This document shows, one piece after another, positions 40,803 through 50,078 of a DNA stretch of 64,000 bases (the first letter of the stretch is position 1; every line of letters starts with the position of its first letter). The DNA comes from JAHDHW01 sp965220465 (lineage in GTDB: Bacteria; Bacteroidota; Bacteroidia; Chitinophagales; Saprospiraceae): the NCBI GenBank assembly GCA_965220465.1, contig CBDCPZ010000014.1, positions 103,484 to 167,483 on the forward strand, in the 5' to 3' direction. The notes below the pieces were generated by a model, which was not told the origin of the DNA, did not search any database, and was given only the letters and a program-made list of their open reading frames with translations. A program made the translations under genes and the position numbers.

Positions 40803-42962
40803 ATGATGAAAAAATATTTCCTCTTTAATTTTCTGCTTTTTATAGTTCTTTCTTCAAATGCTCAGACGATTGCCGAAATTCAAGGCACCGGAGCAGATTC
40901 CCCCTATCTCAACCAAAGTGTAACGACTTCCGGGATTGTGACCGCCAAAAATAATACGGCATATTACATTCAGGATGGAGCGACGATTCGGAGTGGATTG
41001 TATGTTTATGACAATACCAATGCTCCGGCTGTGGGCGATTTGATTGAAATTACAGGCACTATTGATGAATATTATAACCTGACCGAATTAAAAGATATTA
41101 CAAATTTTACGGTAATTTCAAGTGGCAACCTACTACCTCTTCCAATCGAATTGGGCACTGATGAAGTCAGCCAGGAAGATTATGAAAGTGTGCTGGTAAA
41201 AGTAGCTGGAACGTGTACCAACACGGATTTAGGCTTTGGAGAATGGGAACTCAACGATGGTAATGGGCCTTGCAGGATTGATGATTTTTTTCATGCTTTT
41301 GCTCCCTCACAAGGAGTCGATTATATAGTGATTGGGCCATTAAATTATTCATTTGATAATTTTAAAATACTGCCTCGGGACGCCAATGATATTGTGATTG
41401 ACCTGCCGCTATATTTTACAGTCAATCCTTTCGAAAAAGACATCACTACTTCAAGTTTAAAAGTTTATTGGGAAACCAATATTGTCTCAAATACGGTTTT
41501 GGAATATGGTTTAACGCCTTCGTTTGAGCTTGGGACATTAAACGATGCAACGATGACTACGGAGCATGAGGTACTCATTGAAAACCTTGACCCAGCAACT
41601 ATTTATTATGTAAAACCATATTCTCAAAACGGCGTTGACGAAACGCCTACTTCAACCTTGGTGATGGCTACTGCTTCAAATAGCAGTGGGAAAATCAAAG
41701 CTTATTTTAATCATGAAGTGAACCACTCTGTAGCTACGATTTCAAATGCAGTTTATACCGAAAGCATTATCGATACGATTATTTCGTACATCAACCTTTC
41801 TCAAAGCACGTTGGATATTACAATGTATGAAGCTGAAAATCAGGAAATTGTAGATGCAATCAATGCAGCTTATGACCGCGGAGTGGTTGTCCGGATAATT
41901 TCGGATGATATGGGCAACAATGCGATTTTTGATAATTTGAATCCAGCGATTCCTTTGTTAAAAGGAAATACCGAAGGAATAATGCACGATAAATTTATCA
42001 TTATCGACAAAGATGATGTTGAAAACAGCTGGTTGATGACGGGTTCGATGAATCATACGGTTGCCAATTTGGGTTGGGATTTTAATAATATAATTTGTGT
42101 TCAGGATGAAACTTTGGCAAAGGCCTATACGCTGGAGTTCAACGAAATGTGGGGAACTGACTCAGACCAGCCCAATGAAAATAACGCAAAATTTGGTAGC
42201 CAAAAAGCAGACAACACGCCTCATAGATTTAACCTGAATGGGATACCTGCCGAACTATATTTTTCTCCATCAGATAATGCAACGTCACATATCATTTCAG
42301 CGATTGATAATGCTCAAGACGATCTGGCTTTTGCGATTTTGGTTTTTACAGAAAATACTTTGGGTAATGCTGTGTTGGATGCCCACAATCGAGGTGTGAA
42401 TGTAGCCGGGATAATTGATTATGTCGAATTCAACGGCAGCGAGTTCGATTACCTTTTAAACAATGGCGTCAATGTGATGGATTACCAAAACGACGACGGC
42501 TCTCAATGGCCGGACGGCCCGACTTTGCATCATAAATATGCAATTATCGATTACGAGACTGGTAGCGAAAACCCTTTGCTAATCACCGGCTCCCACAATT
42601 GGTCAGCTTCTGCGGAATCGATCCATGATGAAAATACTTTGTTCATTTATGACGCTGAAGTAGCCAACTGGTATTACCAGGAATTTCATGCACGATTCTT
42701 TGGAGTCGTGGCGACAAAGGATTTACCTTTTGCAGATAATCTGATAAAAGCTTTTCCAAATCCCGTAAATCAGACACTTCAACTGGACGCTTCCGAAAAT
42801 GGAAAAATCGAAATTTACGACTTCTTGGGCAGATCCGTTTTTGAACAAACAGTCACAAAAGGGAATCAGCATTTAGCAATTGAACAATTGATATCAGGCA
42901 CTTATTTTTTAAAGTTTTATACTAAAAACAGCCAGCAAATTCTGAAAATTGTAAAAGAATAG
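40803..42962 (+). CDS. Secreted phospholipase D-type protein with OB-fold-like and FN3-like domains and a T9SS tail
   Basis: The ATG at 40803 opens a signal peptide (MMKKYFLFNFLLFIVLSSNA, cut before QTIAEIQG); total ~719 residues. Residues ~20-165 look like the OB-fold domain of extracellular nucleases (TVTTSGIVTAKNN-type, YYIQDGA, VGDLIEITGTIDEYYNLTEL). Residues ~170-290 resemble fibronectin III (ITTSSLKVYWETN, LEYGLTPSFELG). Two PLD domains follow with complete HxK(x)4D motifs (HDKFIIIDK ... MTGSMNH; HHKYAIIDY ... ITGSHNWS), as needed for one active site. The end (FPNPVNQTLQLD, GKIEIYDFLGRSVF, GTYFLKFYTKN) is a type A T9SS sorting domain. It could be a secreted nuclease or phospholipase; the OB-fold favours nuclease. 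Confidence 0.88.
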   Translation: MMKKYFLFNFLLFIVLSSNAQTIAEIQGTGADSPYLNQSVTTSGIVTAKNNTAYYIQDGATIRSGLYVYDNTNAPAVGDLIEITGTIDEYYNLTELKDITNFTVISSGNLLPLPIELGTDEVSQEDYESVLVKVAGTCTNTDLGFGEWELNDGNGPCRIDDFFHAFAPSQGVDYIVIGPLNYSFDNFKILPRDANDIVIDLPLYFTVNPFEKDITTSSLKVYWETNIVSNTVLEYGLTPSFELGTLNDATMTTEHEVLIENLDPATIYYVKPYSQNGVDETPTSTLVMATASNSSGKIKAYFNHEVNHSVATISNAVYTESIIDTIISYINLSQSTLDITMYEAENQEIVDAINAAYDRGVVVRIISDDMGNNAIFDNLNPAIPLLKGNTEGIMHDKFIIIDKDDVENSWLMTGSMNHTVANLGWDFNNIICVQDETLAKAYTLEFNEMWGTDSDQPNENNAKFGSQKADNTPHRFNLNGIPAELYFSPSDNATSHIISAIDNAQDDLAFAILVFTENTLGNAVLDAHNRGVNVAGIIDYVEFNGSEFDYLLNNGVNVMDYQNDDGSQWPDGPTLHHKYAIIDYETGSENPLLITGSHNWSASAESIHDENTLFIYDAEVANWYYQEFHARFFGVVATKDLPFADNLIKAFPNPVNQTLQLDASENGKIEIYDFLGRSVFEQTVTKGNQHLAIEQLISGTYFLKFYTKNSQQILKIVKE

Positions 42963-42974
42963 AATTGCCTTTTA

Positions 42975-43490
42975 ATGATAAATTTCAATCCTTTTCCAAT
43001 CCTATCGACAAAGCGCCTGAAGTTGCGAAAGTTGAGCATTAGTGATGAAAACGAAATACTTTTTATGCGTTCAGACGAGGGAATATTGGAATTTATTGAT
43101 ATTCCCGTTGCAAAAAACCTGGAAGATGCGAGGGCGTATATTGAGATGATTAATAAAGGAGTTGCAAACGATGAATGGATATTTTGGGCAATTACTTTGA
43201 AAGAAGATAACATTAACATCATTGGCACCATTTGCCTGTGGAATATATCCATCGAAGCAAACAAAGCAGAGATTGGTTACGTTTTGCATCCTGATTTTCA
43301 GGGAAAAGGGATCATGCAGGAAGCTGCTGAAAAAGTAATTGACTACGGTTTTAAAAACATGAAACTCGATACCATAGTCGCTCATCTCCATCCGAATAAT
43401 GTCAAATCAATCAAACTTTTGGAAAGAAACCATTTCACTTTTGAAAGAGAATCGGAAAATATGGTGATTTATTCTTTGGCTAAAAGGTAA
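42975..43490 (+). CDS. GNAT-family N-acetyltransferase (RimJ/RimL type)
   Basis: This 171-residue protein begins with the RimJ-like pattern LSTKRLKLRKLSISDENEIL. Its acetyl-CoA-binding segment is IGYVLHPDFQGKGIMQEAAEKVIDYG, with the QGKGI P-loop-like turn. The C-terminal NNVKSIKLLERNHFTFERES motif also fits. It lies 12 bp after the PLD gene. Relatives acetylate ribosomal proteins or small molecules; the target is unknown. Confidence 0.92.
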   Translation: MINFNPFPILSTKRLKLRKLSISDENEILFMRSDEGILEFIDIPVAKNLEDARAYIEMINKGVANDEWIFWAITLKEDNINIIGTICLWNISIEANKAEIGYVLHPDFQGKGIMQEAAEKVIDYGFKNMKLDTIVAHLHPNNVKSIKLLERNHFTFERESENMVIYSLAKR

Positions 43491-43532
43491 GCCAAATAGC
43501 TCATCATTTATGGTAAAATCGTTAAATCTAAT

Positions 43533-43856
43533 TTACTCTATTTTTCTCATTTGCAATAACAAAGCCTCACAAAACTTCTTGCTATCATCAAGAATGAACA
43601 TATCTATTCTGTCATTTTTGCTACTGACTTTTAGTCCTTTTCTTGCAATATTGAAGAGCAAGAAAACTTTTGCGTATTCAATGTCTTCCAGCTTTATACA
43701 AAGGTTCAAATTACTGTGCTTGAAGTCTTCAAAATGGAAAACTAACTCTGTATCCCACAATTCCAGGGTGCCTGACAGTTGTTTAGTACCGTCCCAGAAG
43801 ATGGCAAGAGATTGAAGAATCGATCGGGGTTTTGAGATTTGTTTTTGCTTGCTCAA
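43533..43856 (-). CDS. Hypothetical protein
   Basis: The protein has 107 residues. The only available start is TTG, since an in-frame stop lies shortly upstream, so the gene may be mis-started or damaged. The pattern LSGTLELWDTELVFHFEDFK, LEDIEYAKVFLLFNIARKGL and SSKNDRIDMFILDDSKKFCE suggests a GRAM/PH-like small beta domain ending in a helix. I do not recognise a named family. It is convergent with the GNAT gene. Confidence 0.5.
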   Translation of the reverse strand: MSKQKQISKPRSILQSLAIFWDGTKQLSGTLELWDTELVFHFEDFKHSNLNLCIKLEDIEYAKVFLLFNIARKGLKVSSKNDRIDMFILDDSKKFCEALLLQMRKIE

Positions 43857-43978
43857 AGGGTGACTTTATAAATCTTTAAATAGACATTATGCCAAATATA
43901 TGATTTTAAAAAGAAGTCACCTTTTTCACAAGTAATCTCTTTTATCTGGAATCGTATTTCAGATTTCATAAGCAGATA

Positions 43979-46900
43979 TTAATGTATTTTGATTATGCTT
44001 TTCATTTCGACCAAGTTGCCGGTGTGGAAGCGGTAATAATAGATGCCATTTGGAATCAAATTTTTAGAACCATCGCGCCCATCCCAATCAATTTGGTAAT
44101 CGCCACTATCTTTTAAACCATTTACCAAAGTTTTTATTCGTTTTCCGTTAATGTCGTATATAGTCAAACTCATTTGGCTACTTTCTGTAAGTGTGAAACT
44201 AAAACGGATTGTATTATTAAATGGATTAGGACCAACTTTCAAATGTAGTGTATTTCTACTTACTTTTTGAATCTTCTCAAAAGTTAAAGGCTTTGAAATC
44301 TTTGGTTCCTGCTCCTCTTCAAGTGTAAAAAATTCTTCAAGGGCATCGACATCCTCTCCCTCAATTATCGGATATGCCTCTTCATCACCGCATGGCTCAT
44401 ATTCAAAGCAATAAACATCTGTGTACTTTTCGACCAATATTTCATCACCAATAAATTGGCCATGCATATTATTTCGGTCGTATGATTTTCCTCTTTTGAC
44501 TTTTAAATCATCTAAAGAATAAAATAATCCATAAACGGTATTTCGTCCTTTGAAAGTGATTTTCTTTTCAGCAAATACACGAACATTTTCACCAGAGCTA
44601 TTAAAAGAACTTTCCTTTCCTAATTCAAATCCTTTTTCAATTCTTAGATTAGTACATTGATTGAACAGAATAGTCACATTTTCATCCGCTTCAAATTCTT
44701 TAATATAAATATCATTATGTTCGGAAAAGATTAGCGTTCCTCCTTCCTCTATTTCAATATCCTCATAGAACGCCTCAGTCAAGATTACCGTTTCATCTTC
44801 TTCAACACAAATATCATTGTCTGAATCAAAAGGGTTATAGAGAAAACTTGGAAGACACGCATCATCAGCAGCTTCTTCAATAATAGTAGTAACTACGCTT
44901 CCATCTTTTACTTCTACCTCATCAGCTTGGACCCAAGTACCAACAGCAACCACAACAGAGTTGTCATCAATCTTGGCTTCTCCATCTTCATCTTTTACTC
45001 CTACGCCACCGCTGTGCACAATAGTTTCTTCGATTTCCAACTCTTCTTCTGCAAATAAGCCATATTTATTACAAGGATCGCAAGCATCTCCTATACCATC
45101 GTTGTCAATATCTTCTTGGTCAGGATTGAAAATGTAAGGACAATTGTCATTGCAATCAGATATATCATCTCCATCCTGGTCATAATCTTCATCCACAAAT
45201 CCATCACAATTATTGTCAACATCATCACAAATTTCAGAAGCTCCGGGATTGATAGCCGTATTGGTATCATCACAATCACCTTCGCAGGTTGTAAATCCAT
45301 CACCATCTTCGTCAAATCCTTCGTCAATTTCACCATTACAATTGTTATCAATCCCATCACAGACTTCCACACCACCGGAGCCTGAATTGTCACAGGCACC
45401 TATCAGAACGGGCTCGTTGAGGCAACAGCCAGTATTTGCAGTTATAAATCTTGTCCCAGGCCCTGGCAGGAAGTTGCAGACTGCATCAATAGAGCAATTA
45501 CTCAATAAAGGGTTGTGATTTATTCTTAAAGAATTTCCAACAGAAATAAGATTAGAAATCCAGCTTAAGTCTTCAATATTCGAGTTGGCCGCTATTACCA
45601 AATCATTTCCTATTGTACTCAAATTTGTCAACTCTGGAAAACTACTATCTATAATATCAGAAAACCAAAGTGTACCTGCTGAGGAAAGATTATCAAACCC
45701 TGTTAAATTAGATAAATTTGGATTGAAACCAATCGAAATAGTTCCGATGACTGAAGTCAATGGTTCAGGAGCTGCTAATGAAATTAATGAAGAATTACGA
45801 TTAATGAAAATCCCTTCAGTAATAACTCCGCCTACATTGTGCAAATCAATTGAAGTTACATTTGGGTTCAAGTCAAAATAAATCCTTAATCCCACTGAAG
45901 TGAGATTTGAAAAATCTGGAAAGTTATTGTCCAAAACATGTAAGATGTAAAGGCGCCCTCCAATAGAAGACACGTTTTCTAAACCAGTAAAATCAGATAA
46001 AATTGTATTGCCGCTAATAACGACATCCCCACCAGCAGAAGTTAAATTTACTGGAGCTACTAAGCTTGTTAATGCAACATTGTTTGAAACAATAAACGAT
46101 TCAGATAAAGAACCTTCAATATTTTGAAGATTTATGTAACTAGCTTCTAAGTTGTTAGAAATAACAACATCTACACCCACATCGGTTAGGTTAGAAAAAT
46201 CAGGAAAATCATCTTCTAATGTATCAGTAATTCTAAAACGCATACCAACAAATGTTAAGTTTTCCAAACCCGTTAAATCAATCAAATTTGGATTTCCTGT
46301 AATAAAAAGGCTTCCTTCTACAGCAGTTAAATTTTGAGGTGCTTTTAAGGATGTTAAAGATACATTGCTACTAATATTGAAATCAGAAGTTAAACTACCG
46401 CTTACGTTTTGTAATTTAAGTGTAGTGACATTTGGGTTCGTAGAAATAACTATGTCTGTATTCACACTAATTAGATTTGAAAAATCTGGAAAAATATTTG
46501 CCAATGTATTCGTAATTCTAAAGCGATTTCCAATAGAAACCAGACTTTCTAAACCAGTTAGAGTAGTTAGATTGGGATTGACAATAATAAAAAGATCTCC
46601 TAAAATTGAAGTCATCATTTCAGGGGCGGCTAAGCTTGTCAATACGTCATTGTTTGTGATATAAAAATTTCCATTTAAACTACCACTTACATCATTTAGT
46701 TCTATACTTGTAAGTGCAGAATTATTATTAATATTTATATCTACTCCAATATTTACCAAGCCACTAAGCCCCGACATATCAGTCAGATTAAGATTTTGAG
46801 AGATAATCAAACTCCCGGTAATCTGCTCCAAGGATGATAAGTTATTAAGATTCTCAATATCTATCGAAGGACCAATAGTAAGACTACCAGTCAGATTGGT

Positions 46901-47080
46901 ACATCCTGGATTATCCATGATGAAATCATCTACTTGATCCTGTGTTGTCAAAATAACATCGCCGGCAGGACATTGTGCTATTACAGTAGAAAGAAGAAAA
47001 TGGAAAGTCAAAAGTAATGAAAATATGATTTTATAACTATTTGCTTTTTTATTTAAAAAAGAGGTCTTGAAATATTTCAT
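43979..47080 (-). CDS. Large surface protein: receptor-L-like repeats, MopE/TSP3 Ca-binding motifs, T9SS type A tail
   Basis: The 1033-residue protein has a signal peptide (ending LSTVIAQ, ~36). Residues ~70-520 hold about six imperfect ~72-residue leucine-rich units resembling receptor L domains (GSLxxxFxIxxNxxLTSLxAP, then PNLxxLTGLENLxSVG). Residues ~560-625 contain two MopE-type motifs (CDGIDNNCNGEIDEGFDEDG; CDDVDNNCDGFVDEDYDQDG). A TSP3-like Asp-rich Ca motif follows (DNCPYIFNPDQEDIDNDGIG). Residues ~680-900 form a beta-helix-like region with many acidic residues. The end (VGPNPFNNTIRFSF, MSLTIYDINGKRIKTL, LIPNGIYYYRF) is a T9SS sorting domain. The gene is divergent from a LytS/LytTR pair across DNA bearing a 21-bp repeat, so it is a candidate target of that system. 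Confidence 0.88.
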   Translation of the reverse strand: MKYFKTSFLNKKANSYKIIFSLLLTFHFLLSTVIAQCPAGDVILTTQDQVDDFIMDNPGCTNLTGSLTIGPSIDIENLNNLSSLEQITGSLIISQNLNLTDMSGLSGLVNIGVDININNNSALTSIELNDVSGSLNGNFYITNNDVLTSLAAPEMMTSILGDLFIIVNPNLTTLTGLESLVSIGNRFRITNTLANIFPDFSNLISVNTDIVISTNPNVTTLKLQNVSGSLTSDFNISSNVSLTSLKAPQNLTAVEGSLFITGNPNLIDLTGLENLTFVGMRFRITDTLEDDFPDFSNLTDVGVDVVISNNLEASYINLQNIEGSLSESFIVSNNVALTSLVAPVNLTSAGGDVVISGNTILSDFTGLENVSSIGGRLYILHVLDNNFPDFSNLTSVGLRIYFDLNPNVTSIDLHNVGGVITEGIFINRNSSLISLAAPEPLTSVIGTISIGFNPNLSNLTGFDNLSSAGTLWFSDIIDSSFPELTNLSTIGNDLVIAANSNIEDLSWISNLISVGNSLRINHNPLLSNCSIDAVCNFLPGPGTRFITANTGCCLNEPVLIGACDNSGSGGVEVCDGIDNNCNGEIDEGFDEDGDGFTTCEGDCDDTNTAINPGASEICDDVDNNCDGFVDEDYDQDGDDISDCNDNCPYIFNPDQEDIDNDGIGDACDPCNKYGLFAEEELEIEETIVHSGGVGVKDEDGEAKIDDNSVVVAVGTWVQADEVEVKDGSVVTTIIEEAADDACLPSFLYNPFDSDNDICVEEDETVILTEAFYEDIEIEEGGTLIFSEHNDIYIKEFEADENVTILFNQCTNLRIEKGFELGKESSFNSSGENVRVFAEKKITFKGRNTVYGLFYSLDDLKVKRGKSYDRNNMHGQFIGDEILVEKYTDVYCFEYEPCGDEEAYPIIEGEDVDALEEFFTLEEEQEPKISKPLTFEKIQKVSRNTLHLKVGPNPFNNTIRFSFTLTESSQMSLTIYDINGKRIKTLVNGLKDSGDYQIDWDGRDGSKNLIPNGIYYYRFHTGNLVEMKSIIKIH

Positions 47081-47177
47081 AATTAAGGGGTTGATAATAA
47101 AATGAAATTATTGATGCATTTCGAACTTCGCACTTTTGGAGAATGAGTTTGAGCGAATAAGAAATGTTATGTCCTCA

Positions 47178-47185
47178 CAAATCTA
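47178..47185 (-). promoter_or_regulatory. Possible -7 element (TAGATTTG) of the 1033-residue surface protein
   Basis: The minus strand reads TAGATTTG (TAnnTTTG), 98 bp before the ATG at 47080. A TTG lies upstream at 47200-47202, though the 14-nt spacing is short. Confidence 0.35.
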
Positions 47186-47225
47186 TTTCAAACCACAATC
47201 AATTTCTCACTCAATGTAAATTCAC

Positions 47226-47264
47226 CCGCTTTCAATAAAAATCTACCGCATTTCAATAAAAATC
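47226..47264. promoter_or_regulatory. 21-bp-period direct repeat, candidate LytTR regulator site
   Basis: TTTCAATAAAAATC occurs at 47230-47243 and 47251-47264. Each copy is preceded by CCGC (second copy CCGCA). The 21-bp period is two helical turns, as in known LytTR-type sites such as those of AgrA. It lies between the LytTR pair and the divergent surface-protein gene, 41 bp upstream of the latter's TAGATTTG box. Confidence 0.5.
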
Positions 47265-47339
47265 CGAAAAAACATTGTTTGGAAGTGGCGTACTTTCATT
47301 ATCTTACTGAACCGGCTTTAAACAACAAGATGACAACAG

Positions 47340-49226
47340 GTGAAAACAAAACGATACGTCCTTTCCTATTTTTGCTTTCTTTTGCTCTGGAATATAGCTG
47401 ATGCCCAGCATGAAAATTTTACAGATTCAATAATACCAATTCAGAATGTTAAGTATTGGATTGAAGAGGATAAATCCTTAACGATAAAGGAATGTCTTAA
47501 AAAGATAGAGGATACATTTGAATTCAGTTATAAAAAGGTTAATGTATCACCTGATTGGACGGTATGGATGAGAATAGATATTTCTACAATAACCGATGCG
47601 AAAAGTTACTTTTTGACAGTCGGTGACTTTGATGAAATTACCTTATTTTATAAAAGTGAAGATATTGGTTATAAATCTTACCAAAATGGCAGATTCGTAA
47701 AACCTTCAGAAAGAATAATTAATAACATTCCAATTGCATTCCCATTACACTCGCTCAATAGAAATTTTCCTTTTCTGATTAAAGTAAACCATTATAATCC
47801 TTTGGAAAAAAGGGTTGTCCAACCACTATTAATTGGAGAAAAAAAATATAACCAACTTGTCATAATTGCTAATAATAATAAAACATTAAATAGTTTGAAT
47901 ATTGGGCTTGTTGGAGGGCTTTTCCTAGCTTTTTTGATTTATCCCGTCGCTTTTTATTTCTTTAATAAACAAAACTATTACGTCTATTATTCAACTTACA
48001 TTGCGCTCAACTTTATCTTATTGATTTATACCAGTGAAAAGTTCTCTGATTTAGATGTATTCTTTTCTTTTTATCCATGGACTTTAATAAATCTGGAGCC
48101 TTTAATTTATGGAAGTGTCGGGATATCCTATTTTTACTTTCTAAAAAGCTTTATTTTATTTATCAAAAAGTCTAAAACTATTAATTTTGTTCTAAAAGCT
48201 TTAATTATCTATGAATGTACCCTAATTGCAACAGATATAATCATAAAAGTAAATTTTGAGATTGTCAATTTTCCTTATAGAATTTTAACTTTTGGGCTTC
48301 TTCCTATTATTTTTGGAATTCTATACGTGGCTTACAAACTTTTTTTGTGGAAAGATAAGGTATTATTTTATATAGCAGTTGGAATTATTTGTATTGCAAT
48401 CGGGCAAATAAGTATGGCTATGATTTGTACGATCAATTTTGAGCCAGGCTCATTTTGGAGCAACCCTAATATTATCTTCCACATATTTGTTGTTTTCGAG
48501 CTTTTTTTCTTCTCTCTTGCATTAAGTCAGACCAACCAGGATTTTCGTAAGAAACAAATGTTGCAAGAAATATCTTTAAAAGAAGAAGTTTTAATGCTGC
48601 AACGTTCAGCTCTCCAGGCACAAATGAATCCGCATTTTATCTTCAATTGCCTCAACTCCATCCAAAACTTCATACTCCAAAATGATCGAAAAAAAGCAGT
48701 TGAGTACCTTTCTCGATTCGCTAAGTTGGTAAGACATAACCTAAATGCCTCGGTTAACGGAGGGGTTTCTCTGGAAGAAGAAGTCAACTTATTGGATAAT
48801 TATTTGGCTCTGGAAAGAGAACGATTTGATCAACAATTCGATTACAAGATTGAAGTAGGTGAAGAACTGGAAAAGCAGTTTGTAGAATTTCCATCAATGC
48901 TCATTCAACCTTATGTAGAAAATGCCGTGATCCATGGTTTATCGGAAAAAAAAGAAGGTGGAAAAATAAGTGTTGGTTTTAATAGCAACAACGGAGACCT
49001 TGTAGTAAAAATCCAAGACAATGGCAAAGGCTATCGTCAACATGACAAAGGAGAGCAAGCCAATAGGCATAAATCAGTAGGAATGTCAATTACTCAAAAG
49101 CGCCTGGAATTATTAGGTGCTGACCCTTTTAATTCGGTACAAATTCAAACACTTAAAAACCAACAAAACGAGTTGGAAGGTACAGCAGTAACCATCCGTA
49201 TAAAAATCAAAAGCATTGAAGCATGA
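47340..49226 (+). CDS. LytS-type sensor histidine kinase with 7TMR-DISM input module
   Basis: This 628-residue protein starts at GTG. A signal peptide (~1-22) precedes a periplasmic 7TMR-DISM extracellular domain (~30-165; VKYWIEEDKSLTIKECLKK, VWMRIDI, LTVGDFDEITLFY, PLHSLNRNFPFLIKV). Seven hydrophobic helices follow (~185-400). A short coiled coil leads to the His_kinase domain with ALQAQMNPHFIFNCLNSIQN (H432), the N box PSMLIQPYVENAVIHGL and the G box VKIQDNGKGY. DISM domains often bind carbohydrate-like ligands. The response regulator gene overlaps its end by 4 bp, so the two are translationally coupled. Confidence 0.95.
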   Translation: MKTKRYVLSYFCFLLLWNIADAQHENFTDSIIPIQNVKYWIEEDKSLTIKECLKKIEDTFEFSYKKVNVSPDWTVWMRIDISTITDAKSYFLTVGDFDEITLFYKSEDIGYKSYQNGRFVKPSERIINNIPIAFPLHSLNRNFPFLIKVNHYNPLEKRVVQPLLIGEKKYNQLVIIANNNKTLNSLNIGLVGGLFLAFLIYPVAFYFFNKQNYYVYYSTYIALNFILLIYTSEKFSDLDVFFSFYPWTLINLEPLIYGSVGISYFYFLKSFILFIKKSKTINFVLKALIIYECTLIATDIIIKVNFEIVNFPYRILTFGLLPIIFGILYVAYKLFLWKDKVLFYIAVGIICIAIGQISMAMICTINFEPGSFWSNPNIIFHIFVVFELFFFSLALSQTNQDFRKKQMLQEISLKEEVLMLQRSALQAQMNPHFIFNCLNSIQNFILQNDRKKAVEYLSRFAKLVRHNLNASVNGGVSLEEEVNLLDNYLALERERFDQQFDYKIEVGEELEKQFVEFPSMLIQPYVENAVIHGLSEKKEGGKISVGFNSNNGDLVVKIQDNGKGYRQHDKGEQANRHKSVGMSITQKRLELLGADPFNSVQIQTLKNQQNELEGTAVTIRIKIKSIEA

Positions 49227-49981
49227 AAATAATTGAAGCAATAATCATCGACGATGAAAAACATGCAAGGGAATCGCTTAACGCCTTGGTAGATTTATAT
49301 TGTCCGAATGTAAAAATTATTGGTGATGCAGCTAATATTATTGAGGGACAACGGTTGATTGAAAACCTTGAGCCGGATCTGGTTTTTCTTGATATAGCTA
49401 TTGGCGAAGATTCAGGTTTTGATTTAATAGATATTTTAAAACCGATAAATTTCCAACTAATTTTTACGACAGCACATAGCGAATTTGCGATTCAAGCTTT
49501 TCGTGTAAACGCATTGGATTACCTGTTAAAACCCATCGAACCAGATCAACTCAAGGCTGCAATAAAAAAAGTCAAACGGACTGCCAATTCAAATCAGTTG
49601 CAAAGTCAACTCAATCATTTGACTCGATCCCTTTCTTCTCAATCCTATAGCCAAATCGCTATTTCATCTTTGGAAGGGATCATTTTTGTAGAAATTGAAA
49701 AAATTGTTCATGTTAATGGTAGCGGTAATTATACCACATTTCATTTGGAGGGAGGTGAAAAAATCGTTGCTTCCAAAAATCTGGGACACTACGAGTCTAT
49801 ATTGACGGATGATAATTTTTTTCGATGCCATCAATCCTATATGGTGAATTTGCGTTTTATAAAAAAGATCTTAACTAAAGATGGTAACATGATTGAACTG
49901 AAAGATGGCGCTCAGATTCCTTTAGCCGGGAAACGCAAGGAAACATTGATGTCTATACTATCGGGGAGGTTCCGTGTATAG
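49223..49981 (+). CDS. LytTR-family response regulator
   Basis: The protein has 252 residues. The receiver domain (1-~120) has the acidic pair IIDDE (~8-12), phospho-acceptor D57 (LVFLDIAIG), T in FTTAH and K in YLLKP. A LytTR DNA-binding domain (~148-250) follows, with ISSLEGIIFVEIEKIVHVNG, ITYxT-like YTTFHLEGGEKI, FFRCHQSYMVNLRFIKKI and IPLAGKRKE. It should be phosphorylated by the upstream LytS-type kinase. A likely target site is the 21-bp repeat at 47226-47264 (inference). Confidence 0.95.
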   Translation: MKIIEAIIIDDEKHARESLNALVDLYCPNVKIIGDAANIIEGQRLIENLEPDLVFLDIAIGEDSGFDLIDILKPINFQLIFTTAHSEFAIQAFRVNALDYLLKPIEPDQLKAAIKKVKRTANSNQLQSQLNHLTRSLSSQSYSQIAISSLEGIIFVEIEKIVHVNGSGNYTTFHLEGGEKIVASKNLGHYESILTDDNFFRCHQSYMVNLRFIKKILTKDGNMIELKDGAQIPLAGKRKETLMSILSGRFRV

Positions 49982-50033
49982 TTTTCTGATCAAACGGAAA
50001 ACTTTTTGGATCATTTCTAAAATTCAAACACAA

Positions 50034-50055
50034 AGAACCAGCCGAAGCCGGTTCT
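50034..50055 (-). terminator. Intrinsic terminator of the Cys-rich protein gene
   Basis: On the minus strand AGAACCGGC pairs with GCTGGTTCT around a TTCG tetraloop (9 bp with one G-U), followed by TTGTGTTTG. It lies 24 bp past the stop at 50079. The G-U pair would be an A-C mismatch on the plus strand, which fixes the orientation. Confidence 0.75.
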
Positions 50056-50078
50056 CTGGTTGGGAGTATTTAGAATAG

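Noticed and set aside
43510..43815. Plus-strand 101-codon ORF opposite the 107-residue hypothetical
   Set aside because: The minus frame has the more protein-like strand/helix pattern, although it relies on a TTG start; neither is certain.
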